Origin: an uncultured Clostridia bacterium
GTDB taxonomy: Bacteria > Bacillota > Clostridia > TANB77 > CAG-508
Length of the DNA: 64,000 bases
Assembly: GCA_934101145.1 (NCBI GenBank)
Contig: CAKOPZ010000004.1
Location: forward strand, 1 to 64,000
Direction: 5' to 3'
The position numbers were made by a program, and so were the translations under genes. This document shows, piece after piece, positions 1 to 8,612 of this stretch. Under the pieces are notes generated by a model. That model was not told where the DNA came from. It worked only from the letters and a program-made list of their open reading frames with translations, and made no database searches. Each line of letters begins with the position of its first letter. Within the stretch, counting starts at the first letter, position 1.

Positions 1-223
1 ATATATATTTTAAACTGGAATTTTCATACATTTTTCAAACTGGAAAAAAAGTACATTTTTCTATTGACATTTACAGTGTGAGAAACACATAGTATTTTTT
101 TTACAATTTTAAGAATCTTAAATTGAATATATTATAAATAAATAATAAAAGTGTTGTTAAAAATCACTAAATGTTGTAATATTGTATACTATATAAATTC
201 TATAATAGGAGGATATGTTAATA

Positions 224-898
224 ATGAGTAGAACAAAGTTGGCAGATAGGAAACTTCCTGCATATACAAAGGGAGAAGAAATTTTTAATATGGTTTCACA
301 TATTGTTGGAGCTGTGTTTGGAATTGTTGCGCTTGTACTTTGTGTTATTTTTTCGGCAATTCATCATAATGCATATGCTGTTGTAAGTAGTAGTATTTAT
401 GGAACTAGTATGGTTATTTTATATACTATGTCAAGTATATATCATGGATTGAATCCTAAACGTAAAAGCAAAAAGGTTATGCAAGTATTAGATCATTGCA
501 CAATATATCTCCTTATAGCTGGTTCATATACACCTTTTGCATTATGCACTTTTAGAGAATATGATGTAAAGATAGGATGGATACTTTTTGGAGGAATATG
601 GGCAATTGCAATTTTAGGAATTGTTTTAAATGCCATTGATTTGAAGAAATACAAAGTGTTTTCTATGATAAGCTATCTTGCAATGGGATGGGCAATTATA
701 TGCAAAGCTAATCTACTTCCACAACTTCTAGGAAAGAATGGTACAATATTATTGGTTCTTGGAGGAGTTGCGTATACGGTTGGTGCTATTCTTTATGGTA
801 TTGGTAGAAAACATAAATATATGCATTCAATATTTCACTTATTTATTGTACTGGGTAGTGTACTACAATTTTTCTGTATTTTATTATATGTTATATAA
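224..898 (+). CDS. Hemolysin III / TrhA-like seven-helix membrane protein
   Basis: The protein is about 224 residues with seven hydrophobic segments and the HlyIII/PAQR-type pattern: an early NMVSHIVGA helix with its His, SSIYHG after helix 2, and a C-terminal HSIFHLF helix. These histidines and serine form the proposed metal site of the family. Family members are integral membrane proteins linked to membrane homeostasis; the hemolysin name is historical. An ATG at 215 lies only 2 nt from AGGAGG (207-212), while ATG 224 has 11 nt, so 224 is preferred. It stands alone; the next gene begins 160 nt downstream. Confidence 0.9.
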   Translation: MSRTKLADRKLPAYTKGEEIFNMVSHIVGAVFGIVALVLCVIFSAIHHNAYAVVSSSIYGTSMVILYTMSSIYHGLNPKRKSKKVMQVLDHCTIYLLIAGSYTPFALCTFREYDVKIGWILFGGIWAIAILGIVLNAIDLKKYKVFSMISYLAMGWAIICKANLLPQLLGKNGTILLVLGGVAYTVGAILYGIGRKHKYMHSIFHLFIVLGSVLQFFCILLYVI

Positions 899-1061
899 AA
901 TGGATAAATTTAAGCAAGAGTATATGATATAGCAAATATTTCTTGCTTATTTTTTTATTTTGGTATATAATTACTATGAATGTTTTTCAAACCATCAGGC
1001 TTATACTTCTTAATTAAGAGTATACTGAGTATTTATAAAAAATGAAACTGAGGTAATGAAA

Positions 1062-2240
1062 ATGAAAAATTTTAGTAATTATGTAGATTATGACAAAAAG
1101 GAAGATTGGAAAGAAGGCTCAAAGTTAGTACATGGAGCATTAGGAAGTGATCCTATGACTGGGTCTGTTAGTTTTCCTATATTTCAAACAGCAACTTTTA
1201 GATTTAGGGGTCTTGGAGATTCTTTAGGATTTGACTATACAAGATGTCAAAATCCTACAATTGAAGAATTAGAGCGTACAATGGCAATGCTAGAACATGG
1301 TACAGAAGGATTTGCATTAAGTAGTGGTATGGCTGCTGTAATGTGTTCACTTTCAATATTAAAACCAGGAGATCATGTAATTTTATCAGATGATATTTAT
1401 GGTGGAACATATGAAATTGCACTTACAACACTTGCTGACAATAAAATTGAGACAAGCTTTGTTGATTTAAGTATAATAGAAGAGTTTAAATCAGCGATAA
1501 AACCAAATACAAAAATGGTATTTATTGAATCACCAACAAATCCAATGATGAAAGTTGCAGATATTACAGAAATTAGTAAAATTGCAAAAGAAAAAGGAAT
1601 AGTAGTAGTTGTTGATAATACACTACTTACACCATATTATCAAAAACCATTAGATTTAGGTGCAGATATTGTTGTTCATAGTGCAACAAAATATTTAGAA
1701 GGACATAATGATACAATGGCTGGAATTGTTGTTGTAAAAGATGAAAAACTTGGACTTGCTATGAGAAATTTCTTAAAGTATCAAGGAGCTTGTTTAGCAC
1801 CATTAAATGCTTGGCTAACATTAAGAGGAATTAAAACACTTGAAGTTAGAATGCAAAGACACAACGAGAATACAATGAAAGTTGCAAATTATTTAAGAAA
1901 TCATCCAAAAGTAAAAAAAGTATATTATGTTGGATTTGAAGATCATCCAAATTATGAAGTAACTAAAAAACAAACAACAGGATTTGGAGGAATGCTTTCT
2001 TTTGAAGTAGATAGCAAAGAAACAGCGCTAAAGGTTATTGACAAAGTTGATATGATTTTATTTGCTGGAAGTTTAGGAGGAGTAGAGAGTCTTATAACAT
2101 ATCCTATGGTAGTTACTCATCATGAAGTACCAGAAGAAGTAAGAGAAAAACTTGGAATAAATGAAAGATTTTTAAGACTATCTGTAGGAATTGAAGATCC
2201 AGAAGATATAATCGCTGATTTAGAACAAGCTTTAAATTAG
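1062..2240 (+). CDS. Trans-sulfuration family PLP enzyme (cystathionine gamma-synthase / beta-lyase / methionine gamma-lyase type)
   Basis: A fold-type I PLP enzyme of about 392 residues, the usual length for the Cys/Met metabolism family. Visible landmarks are FDYTRCQNPT (substrate loop), SSGMAA (phosphate-binding), VVDNT (the Asp that pairs with the PLP nitrogen) and SATKYLEGH with the Schiff-base lysine. The enzymes act in the cytosol on cystathionine, homoserine esters or methionine; sequence alone does not settle which. ATG 1062 lies 8 nt after TGAGG and is preferred to ATG 1056. A terminator-like hairpin follows, so it is probably monocistronic. Confidence 0.88.
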   Translation: MKNFSNYVDYDKKEDWKEGSKLVHGALGSDPMTGSVSFPIFQTATFRFRGLGDSLGFDYTRCQNPTIEELERTMAMLEHGTEGFALSSGMAAVMCSLSILKPGDHVILSDDIYGGTYEIALTTLADNKIETSFVDLSIIEEFKSAIKPNTKMVFIESPTNPMMKVADITEISKIAKEKGIVVVVDNTLLTPYYQKPLDLGADIVVHSATKYLEGHNDTMAGIVVVKDEKLGLAMRNFLKYQGACLAPLNAWLTLRGIKTLEVRMQRHNENTMKVANYLRNHPKVKKVYYVGFEDHPNYEVTKKQTTGFGGMLSFEVDSKETALKVIDKVDMILFAGSLGGVESLITYPMVVTHHEVPEEVREKLGINERFLRLSVGIEDPEDIIADLEQALN

Positions 2241-2279
2241 AAATTTAAGTATAGGAAAGAAAACTTTCCTAGTAAATCA

Positions 2280-2330
2280 CAAATATTGCTAGGGATAATA
2301 TTGCCTTAGCAATATTTGCATTTTTATTTG
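2280..2330 (+). terminator. Rho-independent terminator before dapF
   Basis: Positions 2281-2291 pair perfectly with 2307-2317 (11 bp, extended by C2280-G2318), followed by a T-rich run. A weaker 8-bp hairpin sits just upstream at 2252-2271. Together they separate the PLP enzyme from the dapF-murE unit. Confidence 0.75.
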
Positions 2331-2341
2331 GAGGAGATAAT

Positions 2342-3196
2342 ATGAAAATTAAATTTACTAAAATGCAAGCATATGGCAATGACTATGTATATATAAATGC
2401 TATTTCTCAAAAACTTAGCAAACTTGATGAACTTGCAAGATTTGTAAGTGATAGACATTTTGCTATTGGATCTGATGGAATGGTTTTAATCTGCCCATCT
2501 GAAAAAGGTGATTTTAGAATGAGAATGTTTAATCCAGATGGAACTGAAGGAGAAATGTGTGGAAATGCCTTAAGAAGTATGAGCAAATATGTGTATGAAC
2601 ATAATTTAACTAATAAAACAAACTTGATAATAGAGACACTTGGAGGAATGCAAAAAGTTAAACTTTTTGTGGAAAATGGGCAAGTTGTAAATATTGAAGC
2701 AAATATTGGAGAGCCAAGATTAAGTACAAAAGTTATACCAGTCAATACAAACTTGGATGAATTTGTAGAACAAGAAGTAGAAGTACTTGATAAAACATTT
2801 AAAATTTCTGCACTTTCTTGGGGAAATCCACATTGTGTTATATTTGTTGATGATGTTGCAAATTTTGATGTTCATAAATATGGAAATGCGATTGAACATA
2901 AAACAGATTTGTTTCCAAATAAAACTAATGTGACTTTTGCTCAAGTTATTGATAGAAAATATATTAAAATGAGAGAGTGGGAAAGAGGAACAGGAGAGAC
3001 AATAGGATGTGGAACAGGATGCTGCACAGCTGCTGTATTTGCTGCAATTACAGGAAGATGTGATAGAGATGTTACTGTTGAGCAAATTGGCGGAAATTTA
3101 GAAGTTAATTGGGATGAAGTAACAAATACTGTATTTATGAAAGGTCCATCTCATACAGTGTTTGAGGCTGAAATTGAAGTTCCATTTTTATCATAG
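2342..3196 (+). CDS. dapF: Diaminopimelate epimerase
   Basis: 284 residues. It converts LL- to meso-diaminopimelate, the cross-linking residue of this organism's peptidoglycan and the lysine precursor. Both catalytic cysteines are visible: MCGNALR in the first half and GTGCCTAAV in the second, within the two pseudo-symmetric domains. The N-terminus MKIKFTKMQAYGNDYVY is typical of the family. The ribosome binding site GGAGGA lies 5-8 nt before the ATG. murE starts 17 nt downstream, so supply of meso-DAP and its use are co-expressed. Confidence 0.96.
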   Translation: MKIKFTKMQAYGNDYVYINAISQKLSKLDELARFVSDRHFAIGSDGMVLICPSEKGDFRMRMFNPDGTEGEMCGNALRSMSKYVYEHNLTNKTNLIIETLGGMQKVKLFVENGQVVNIEANIGEPRLSTKVIPVNTNLDEFVEQEVEVLDKTFKISALSWGNPHCVIFVDDVANFDVHKYGNAIEHKTDLFPNKTNVTFAQVIDRKYIKMREWERGTGETIGCGTGCCTAAVFAAITGRCDRDVTVEQIGGNLEVNWDEVTNTVFMKGPSHTVFEAEIEVPFLS

Positions 3197-3213
3197 TAGA
3201 AGGGAAATAAGTT

Positions 3214-4692
3214 ATGAAAAAATTAATAGATATATTAGAAAATGTTGATTACGAACTTGTAAAAGGTAGCATTGAGGTTGATATAAAAGATATAAAGGAT
3301 AACTCACAAAAGGTTGAAGATGGAGATTTATTTATTGCTCTTGTTGGAACAACAGCTGATTCTCATAAATTTATACCAAGTGCAATAAAACAAGGGGCAA
3401 AAGTAATTGTAATAGAAAGAGATGTAGAAATTGATGAAGATGTTACTGTTATAAAGGTAAAATCTTCAAGAAATGCACTTGCATATATGGCAGCTAGCTA
3501 TTTTGATTATCCAGCTAAAAAACTTACAACAGTTGGAATAACAGGTACATGTGGTAAAACTTCTACATCATATATTATAAAAAGTATGCTTGAAGAATTT
3601 GGAGATAAAGTAGGACTAATTGGTACAATATGTGCATTAATTGGTGATGAGAAAATTGAAACTCATAATACTACACCTAATTCTTATGAAGTACAAAAAC
3701 TATTTTCACAAATGGTAGATGCGGGTTGTAAATATGCTGTAATGGAAGTATCTTCACAGGGATTAAAACTTGACAGGGTTGCAGGAATTAATTTTGATTA
3801 TGGAGTATTTACTAATCTTTCTGTTGACCACATTGGACCAAATGAGCATGAAAGTTTTGAAGAGTATATGTATTGTAAGAGTTTACTATTTAAACAATGT
3901 AAAGTTGGTATTATAAATACAGATTCTGATAAATGGGAAAAAGTAACAAAAGATCATACATGCTCAATAGTTAAATATGCGTTAAATAATGATGAGGCAG
4001 ACTTGAAAGCTTCAAATATTAAATTTATAATGGAAGATGATTTCTTTGGAGTTCAATTTGATGTTAGTGGTAAGATAAATGATACATTTAAACTTGACAT
4101 ACCAGGTAGATTTTCTGTATATAATGCACTTTGCGCAATTGCAGTGGCATATGAACTTGAAATTGATGCAGAAAGTATGAAAAAAGCACTTAGCAGAGTT
4201 AAGGTTATTGGAAGAATGGAACTTGCAAGCTCAAATGATAAATACAAACTTATTATTGATTATGCTCATAATAGAGATGAAATGGATAATTTAATGGATA
4301 CAATTTCTGAATATAAACCACAAAGATTGGTATGTATTTTTGGAGGCGGTGGAAACCGTGCAAAATCAAGAAGATATGATATGGGTGAAGTCGCTGGTAA
4401 ATGGGCTGATTTAACTATATTAACTGAAGATAATCCTAGATTTGAAGAAATTGAATCAATTAATAATGATATTGTTGTTGGACTAAATAAATATAATGGA
4501 AAATATATTTTTATAAAAGATAGAAAAGAAGCTATAAAATATGCTATGGAAAATGCTCAAGAAGGAGATATCATTCTTTTAATAGGAAAAGGACATGAAA
4601 ATTACCAAGAAATTAAAGGTGTGAGATATCCATGGGATGAGAGAAAAGCCGTAAAGGAAGCAGAAGAAGAGATAAAAAATAGTGTAAAATAG
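3214..4692 (+). CDS. murE: UDP-N-acetylmuramoyl-tripeptide synthetase (MurE)
   Basis: 492 residues, the normal size. It adds the third stem residue to UDP-MurNAc-L-Ala-D-Glu using ATP. The order is an N-terminal UDP-binding domain, a central Mur ligase ATPase with P-loop GITGTCGKTS, and a C-terminal domain with DNPR (about residue 408). DNPR is the signature of meso-DAP-adding enzymes, agreeing with dapF just upstream. One oddity is that the P-loop has Cys where GTNGKT is usual. The start has GAAGGGA 10 nt upstream. Confidence 0.95.
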   Translation: MKKLIDILENVDYELVKGSIEVDIKDIKDNSQKVEDGDLFIALVGTTADSHKFIPSAIKQGAKVIVIERDVEIDEDVTVIKVKSSRNALAYMAASYFDYPAKKLTTVGITGTCGKTSTSYIIKSMLEEFGDKVGLIGTICALIGDEKIETHNTTPNSYEVQKLFSQMVDAGCKYAVMEVSSQGLKLDRVAGINFDYGVFTNLSVDHIGPNEHESFEEYMYCKSLLFKQCKVGIINTDSDKWEKVTKDHTCSIVKYALNNDEADLKASNIKFIMEDDFFGVQFDVSGKINDTFKLDIPGRFSVYNALCAIAVAYELEIDAESMKKALSRVKVIGRMELASSNDKYKLIIDYAHNRDEMDNLMDTISEYKPQRLVCIFGGGGNRAKSRRYDMGEVAGKWADLTILTEDNPRFEEIESINNDIVVGLNKYNGKYIFIKDRKEAIKYAMENAQEGDIILLIGKGHENYQEIKGVRYPWDERKAVKEAEEEIKNSVK

Positions 4693-4722
4693 TATTCGAC
4701 AAAATAAAACAAAAAATTACGG

Positions 4723-4751
4723 TTGATATATTATGTTAAATATGATATAAT
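4723..4751 (+). promoter_or_regulatory. Sigma-A type promoter of the GNAT gene
   Basis: TTGATA at 4723-4728, a 17-nt spacer, and TATAAT at 4746-4751. Transcription would begin near 4758, leaving a leader of about 70 nt before the acetyltransferase start at 4827. Confidence 0.7.
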
Positions 4752-4826
4752 ATTATTATGAGAGCTGATTTGGCTCTGTTAGAAAATCTTGATTAGGATA
4801 TATAAATACTTAAGGAGGCATTACTA

Positions 4827-5309
4827 ATGAAGATTAATGTAAGACGGGCAATGGTGGACGATGTGAAGGCTATCTTAGCTTTGTCGCATGAGATCATGGA
4901 GGATCTGAAGAAAAAGGACCGCGCAGATTATTTCTGCAATGTAGATATCGGCGATATTCGAGAAGCGATGAGAGGCTTTTCTGAAGCCTTTGTTGCAGTA
5001 AATATGGACAAGGAAGTCGTTGGCTTCATTCTGGCTCTTCAGCACGGAGAAGAATTCTCCATTGCTGGCTATGGTGTAAAGCCTGGTTATCAGGGTCAGG
5101 GCATTGCGAACCTGCTGATGAAGGAGGCCGTTGGCTATGCAACTAAGATGGGTGCTAATCGCCTGGTAGGCACTATTCATCCAGATAATATTGCATCGCA
5201 GAAGGCTCTGCATCGCTATAGCAAAGGCTACATTGCGGATCGGGAATCAATTCACGCCATGAAGGACGGACGTAACCTCCGTCGCAAGAACTTCTGTGTA
5301 GTTCTCTAA
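4827..5309 (+). CDS. GNAT family N-acetyltransferase, probably horizontally acquired
   Basis: 160 residues forming a single acetyltransferase domain. Motif A, the acetyl-CoA pyrophosphate loop, reads VKPGYQGQGIANLLM (about residues 89-103), and motif B follows near NIASQKALHRYSKGY. The substrate cannot be predicted. Base use is clearly unlike the neighbours: frequent CTG, CGC, GGC and GTC codons, where the rest of the window uses A/T-ending codons almost exclusively. The gene has its own promoter and a strong terminator, so it looks like a self-contained transferred cassette between murE and ppa. AAGGAGG precedes ATG 4827. Confidence 0.88.
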   Translation: MKINVRRAMVDDVKAILALSHEIMEDLKKKDRADYFCNVDIGDIREAMRGFSEAFVAVNMDKEVVGFILALQHGEEFSIAGYGVKPGYQGQGIANLLMKEAVGYATKMGANRLVGTIHPDNIASQKALHRYSKGYIADRESIHAMKDGRNLRRKNFCVVL

Positions 5310-5314
5310 TCAAG

Positions 5315-5350
5315 AAAAAAAGCGACTTGCTATTGCAGGTCGCTTTTTTT
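5315..5350 (+). terminator. Strong intrinsic terminator after the GNAT gene
   Basis: The stem AAAAAAGCGAC pairs with GTCGCTTTTTT around a 12-nt loop and ends in a seven-T run. The A-run on the 5' side would also allow it to work on the opposite strand. Confidence 0.88.
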
Positions 5351-5476
5351 ATATACTAGGAAATTTCTTATTTCCTAGTATATAAAAATGCTACAATCGC
5401 TATCACATTTAAGATTTTCTTCTTTTAGTTGAAAACTCAAATCGGCTTTGGACAAAGGGCGACTTACGTAGCTTTG
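5351..5476. repeat. Dispersed hairpin-plus-80-nt repeat, copy 1
   Basis: A 14-bp perfect inverted repeat (5351-5364 with 5370-5383, 5-nt loop) is followed by a conserved tract ending TACGTAGCTTTG. The same arrangement, nearly identical in sequence, recurs at 22959-23075, and a diverged tract without the hairpin lies at 11844-11916. The tract can fold: GATTTTC pairs with GAAAACTC, and GGCTTTG with CAAAG. It holds no reading frame. The rest of 5477-5562 is A/T-rich with no gene seen. Confidence 0.75.
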
Positions 5477-5562
5477 TTTTGTAAAAAAATTTAATATAGT
5501 ATAGACTTTTTTTAATAAATCATTTAAAATAATAAATAAAAAATAAAGAGAGGTAATTATAT

Positions 5563-6096
5563 ATGAACATATGGCATGATATAGAAAAAGAGAGAATTAC
5601 AAAAGATGATTTTATAGGAGTTGTAGAAATTACAAAAGGAGGAAGCAATAAATACGAATTGGATAAGGAAACAGGTATGTTAAAACTTGATAGAGTTCTT
5701 TATACAGCAACACATTATCCAACAAACTATGGATTTATTCCAAGAACATATGCAGAAGATAATGATCCACTTGATGTACTTATTTTATGTCAAGAGAACA
5801 TTTTACCACTTACATTGGTTGAATGTTATCCAATTGGAGTTTTAGTTATGAATGATAACGGAGAAGAAGATGAAAAAATTATAGCAATATGTAAAAAGGA
5901 TCCATACTTAAATTGCTTTGATGATATTTCTGAACTTCCAAGACAAATTTCAGATGAAATAAAACATTTCTTTGAAGTATATAAGCAACTTGAAGGAAAA
6001 ACTACAACCGTTGATAAAATGATGGGAAAAGATGAGGCAAAGGCTATTATTGAAAGATGTATGAAAAAATACGATGAAAAATTTGGAAATAGATAG
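5563..6096 (+). CDS. ppa: Inorganic pyrophosphatase (family I)
   Basis: 177 residues. It hydrolyses pyrophosphate to two phosphates in the cytosol, pulling biosynthetic reactions forward. Family I signatures are present: KYELDKETG near the start, HYPTNYGFIPRTYAEDNDPLDVL (about residues 51-73) carrying the metal-binding Asp residues, and a KKDPY segment around residue 110. GAGAGG precedes the ATG. It is a single-gene unit bounded downstream by a terminator. Confidence 0.95.
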   Translation: MNIWHDIEKERITKDDFIGVVEITKGGSNKYELDKETGMLKLDRVLYTATHYPTNYGFIPRTYAEDNDPLDVLILCQENILPLTLVECYPIGVLVMNDNGEEDEKIIAICKKDPYLNCFDDISELPRQISDEIKHFFEVYKQLEGKTTTVDKMMGKDEAKAIIERCMKKYDEKFGNR

Positions 6097-6097
6097 T

Positions 6098-6139
6098 AAA
6101 AAACTAACATATATGATTGCAATATATGTTAGTTTTTGA
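6098..6139 (+). terminator. Terminator after ppa
   Basis: A long inverted repeat, AAAAACTAACATATAT against ATATATGTTAGTTTTT with a 7-nt loop, directly after the ppa stop codon. It is symmetric in A and T runs. Confidence 0.85.
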
Positions 6140-6175
6140 TATATTATATTAAAAATATTTTTGGTGGTGAGAAGT

Positions 6176-7390
6176 TTGGCTATAGGAGAAAAAATTATTT
6201 TTAATTTATTAGCATTTACATTATTTACAATTATCTTTATGAAAATGATAAAGAAAAATGATACAAGCTATGTATATATATTGGTATTAGAATTTATAGG
6301 AATTGCTATTAATTTTGTAGAATTGTTTATTAGCACGAATATTAATGCTATTTTTAAAACTATAATGTATTTATTTGCAGTAATTGTACCTGTAGTAGTG
6401 TTATTTATAGAATATAAAAAGAAAATTGATTTTCCGGAAATTTACAAACTTGCTATGGCGAAGATTTATATGGATTCTGGTAAGTACGATAAATCAAAAG
6501 ATTATTTATTTTCATTAATTAATAAATATCCTGAAAGTTATTTAGGACACAAATCACTTGCTAGGCTTTATGAAAAAGAGGAAAAAAATGATAATGCAAT
6601 TGATGAATACTTAAGAGTTACACAGATAAATGACAAAGATTTGAAAATTAATTTTAATATTGCTAAATTGTTAAATAAAGAAAATAGAAATGAAGAAGCT
6701 ATAAATGTTTTACAGAATAACTTGAAAAGAAATCCGGAGCTTTATGAAGATGCAATGTTACTTGGGAATATACTATTTGAATCAGAACATTATAAGGAAG
6801 CTTGTACAACTTATATGAATTCTTTAAGATATCATCCAGGAAACTATGATATCTACTATAGTTTAGGAATGACATGTACAATGTTAAATGATTTTCAAAG
6901 AGCAAAGGAATTTTATGATAAAGCAGCACAAATAAATAGTTTAGCATATAATGCAAAATTGAGTTTAGGTCAAATTGCATTAATATATGGAGATTTAGAA
7001 GAGGCAGAGCAGTATTTTTATGAAAGTGCAAAAGGAGAAGACTCAGAAGCTGGTTCATATTATTATTTAGCACAAATAGCACTTCTTAAGGGAGATAAAG
7101 AGAAGGCTATAAATTATATGAATATTGCAATAAAATTGGAACCAAAATTGTATGAAAAGATACAAAAAGATACGGTTTTTATGCCTATCATAAAAGAGGT
7201 TGTTGAACCAAACAAGGAAATAAAAGAAAATGCGAGAAAAAATAAAATGAGATACAAAGAGAAAAAATGTGTGAATCATTTAGCTAAAACTTGTACATTG
7301 GTTAGTAGTTTAAACAACGATGATGTGAAAACTATGAAAAAAGTTAAGAAAAAGGAAAAAAGAATGGAAATTCAAAGAGAAAATAATTAA
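6176..7390 (+). CDS. Membrane-anchored tetratricopeptide-repeat protein
   Basis: Two or three hydrophobic helices occupy the first ~80 residues. They are followed by at least six TPR-like units of about 34 residues (for example KYPESYLGHKSLARLYE and YHPGNYDIYYSLGMTC) and a basic, lysine-rich tail. TPRs scaffold protein-protein contacts; the partner is unknown. Start choice: TTG 6161, GTG 6164 and GTG 6167 lie inside the GGTGGTGAG Shine-Dalgarno-like sequence, so TTG 6176, about 5 nt downstream, is preferred. It sits between ppa and uppP. Confidence 0.82.
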   Translation: MAIGEKIIFNLLAFTLFTIIFMKMIKKNDTSYVYILVLEFIGIAINFVELFISTNINAIFKTIMYLFAVIVPVVVLFIEYKKKIDFPEIYKLAMAKIYMDSGKYDKSKDYLFSLINKYPESYLGHKSLARLYEKEEKNDNAIDEYLRVTQINDKDLKINFNIAKLLNKENRNEEAINVLQNNLKRNPELYEDAMLLGNILFESEHYKEACTTYMNSLRYHPGNYDIYYSLGMTCTMLNDFQRAKEFYDKAAQINSLAYNAKLSLGQIALIYGDLEEAEQYFYESAKGEDSEAGSYYYLAQIALLKGDKEKAINYMNIAIKLEPKLYEKIQKDTVFMPIIKEVVEPNKEIKENARKNKMRYKEKKCVNHLAKTCTLVSSLNNDDVKTMKKVKKKEKRMEIQRENN

Positions 7391-7480
7391 TTGGATTGAC
7401 AAAAGTATTTTTTGGAGATATAAATTAAAAATAAAAAACATAAATATAATATAAATAAAAATGAAGGGAAGGAAATAATT

Positions 7481-8290
7481 ATGACAGTATTTCAAGCTTT
7501 AGTTTTAGGAATTATACAAGGATTAACAGAATTATTACCAATTTCAAGTTCTGCTCACCTAAACATATTACCATGGCTATTTGGATGGGTAAATTCAGAT
7601 GCATTTAATATAGCTTTTGAAGGTTTTGATGTGGCACTTCACTTTGGTACACTACTTGCAATAGGGCTTTTCTTTTTTAAAGATTGGTGCAGGATTATAA
7701 AAGGTGGATATGATTTGGTAATTAAAAAGAAGGAAAATAGAGATGGCAAAATGTTTTGGTACATTGTTGCCGCAACACTTCCAGGAGGAATAATAGGACT
7801 TATACTTGATAAGTTTGTTGGAGATGGTTTAAAACATCCGTTAATTATTGCATGTGCACTAATTGTTATGGGTATTGTTTTATATTTAGTTGATAAAAAT
7901 TCAAAATCAAATGTAAAATATGAACAAATGAATTTTAAACAAACTTTTTTGATTGGAATTTCACAATGTTTGGCATTTATTCCTGGCGTTTCAAGATCTG
8001 GAATTACAATGACAACAGGTAGAGCAATGGGAATTGAAAGAGAGTCTGTTGCAAAGTATTCTTTTATGTTGTCAGCACCTATTGTATTTGCTGCAACAAT
8101 ATTAAAACTAAAAGATTTTGCTTTTAGTATACCGTTTTTTGTAGGAGTTTTTGCAAGTTTTATTGTAGGAATTTTTGTTATTAAATTTTTATTAAATTAT
8201 TTGAAAAAAGGAAGTTTTAAAATTTTTGCAATTTATCGTGTAATTTTTGGAATAGTGATTATAATTTTTTATTGCATGAAATTTGTATAA
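7481..8290 (+). CDS. uppP: Undecaprenyl-diphosphatase (BacA/UppP)
   Basis: 269 residues, about seven or eight membrane helices. It removes a phosphate from undecaprenyl pyrophosphate to recycle the lipid carrier for wall and surface polysaccharides, and confers bacitracin tolerance when abundant. Both family motifs are seen: IQGLTELLPISSSAHL at residues ~11-26 (the E-rich motif and PISSSAH) and PGVSRSGIT in the second half. A GAAGGGAAGG ribosome binding site precedes the ATG. Confidence 0.95.
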   Translation: MTVFQALVLGIIQGLTELLPISSSAHLNILPWLFGWVNSDAFNIAFEGFDVALHFGTLLAIGLFFFKDWCRIIKGGYDLVIKKKENRDGKMFWYIVAATLPGGIIGLILDKFVGDGLKHPLIIACALIVMGIVLYLVDKNSKSNVKYEQMNFKQTFLIGISQCLAFIPGVSRSGITMTTGRAMGIERESVAKYSFMLSAPIVFAATILKLKDFAFSIPFFVGVFASFIVGIFVIKFLLNYLKKGSFKIFAIYRVIFGIVIIIFYCMKFV

Positions 8291-8296
8291 AATATA

Positions 8297-8341
8297 AACA
8301 TCTTTAAATGTCATGAAAATGTCATTTGAGGATGTATTTTT
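8297..8341 (+). terminator. Terminator after uppP
   Basis: ACATCTTTAAATG pairs with CATTTGAGGATGT (13 bp including G-U pairs) and is followed by a run of eight T. It separates uppP from the pilus cluster. Confidence 0.72.
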
Positions 8342-8410
8342 TTTCGTATATTACAAGATTAATTTCATATAAGCGAGATAAAATCATAAAAAACATTTAC
8401 AAATAATGTA

Positions 8411-8441
8411 AATATTACAAAAATATTACAGTAATATTACA
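8411..8441 (+). promoter_or_regulatory. Three direct repeats upstream of the pilus cluster
   Basis: AATATTACA occurs at 8411-8419, 8422-8430 and 8433-8441, an exact 11-nt period, so all copies face the same side of the helix. They end about 27 nt upstream of a plausible promoter for the type IV pilus genes. This suggests, by inference only, an operator. The remainder of 8342-8612 is A/T-rich with no gene. Confidence 0.5.
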
Positions 8442-8467
8442 ATTATATTAAATATACATTATTCGTA

Positions 8468-8495
8468 TTGACTTTTTTTAAAAAAAAGATAAAAT
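8468..8495 (+). promoter_or_regulatory. Possible promoter of the type IV pilus cluster
   Basis: TTGACT at 8468-8473, a 16-nt spacer and TAAAAT at 8490-8495. The A/T bias makes chance matches easy, but the -35 is good and the position, 118 nt before the first pilus gene, fits. Confidence 0.45.
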
Positions 8496-8612
8496 ATTTA
8501 TTGATAATACAAATTATTACTAATTAATTGAAAAAAAGGCAAAATGTACAAGTATTATTTAGTATATTTTGCAAAACATAATATTGTTAAAAATAAAACA
8601 AAGGAGATCAAA

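Noticed and set aside
64..95. Promoter of the hemolysin III gene from TTGACA at 64-69
   Set aside because: No well-spaced -10 follows (best candidates lie at 18 or 20 nt with poor matches), so it was not annotated.
8411..8441. CRISPR-like array
   Set aside because: The repeats are only 9 nt with 2-nt gaps, and no cas genes occur in the window.
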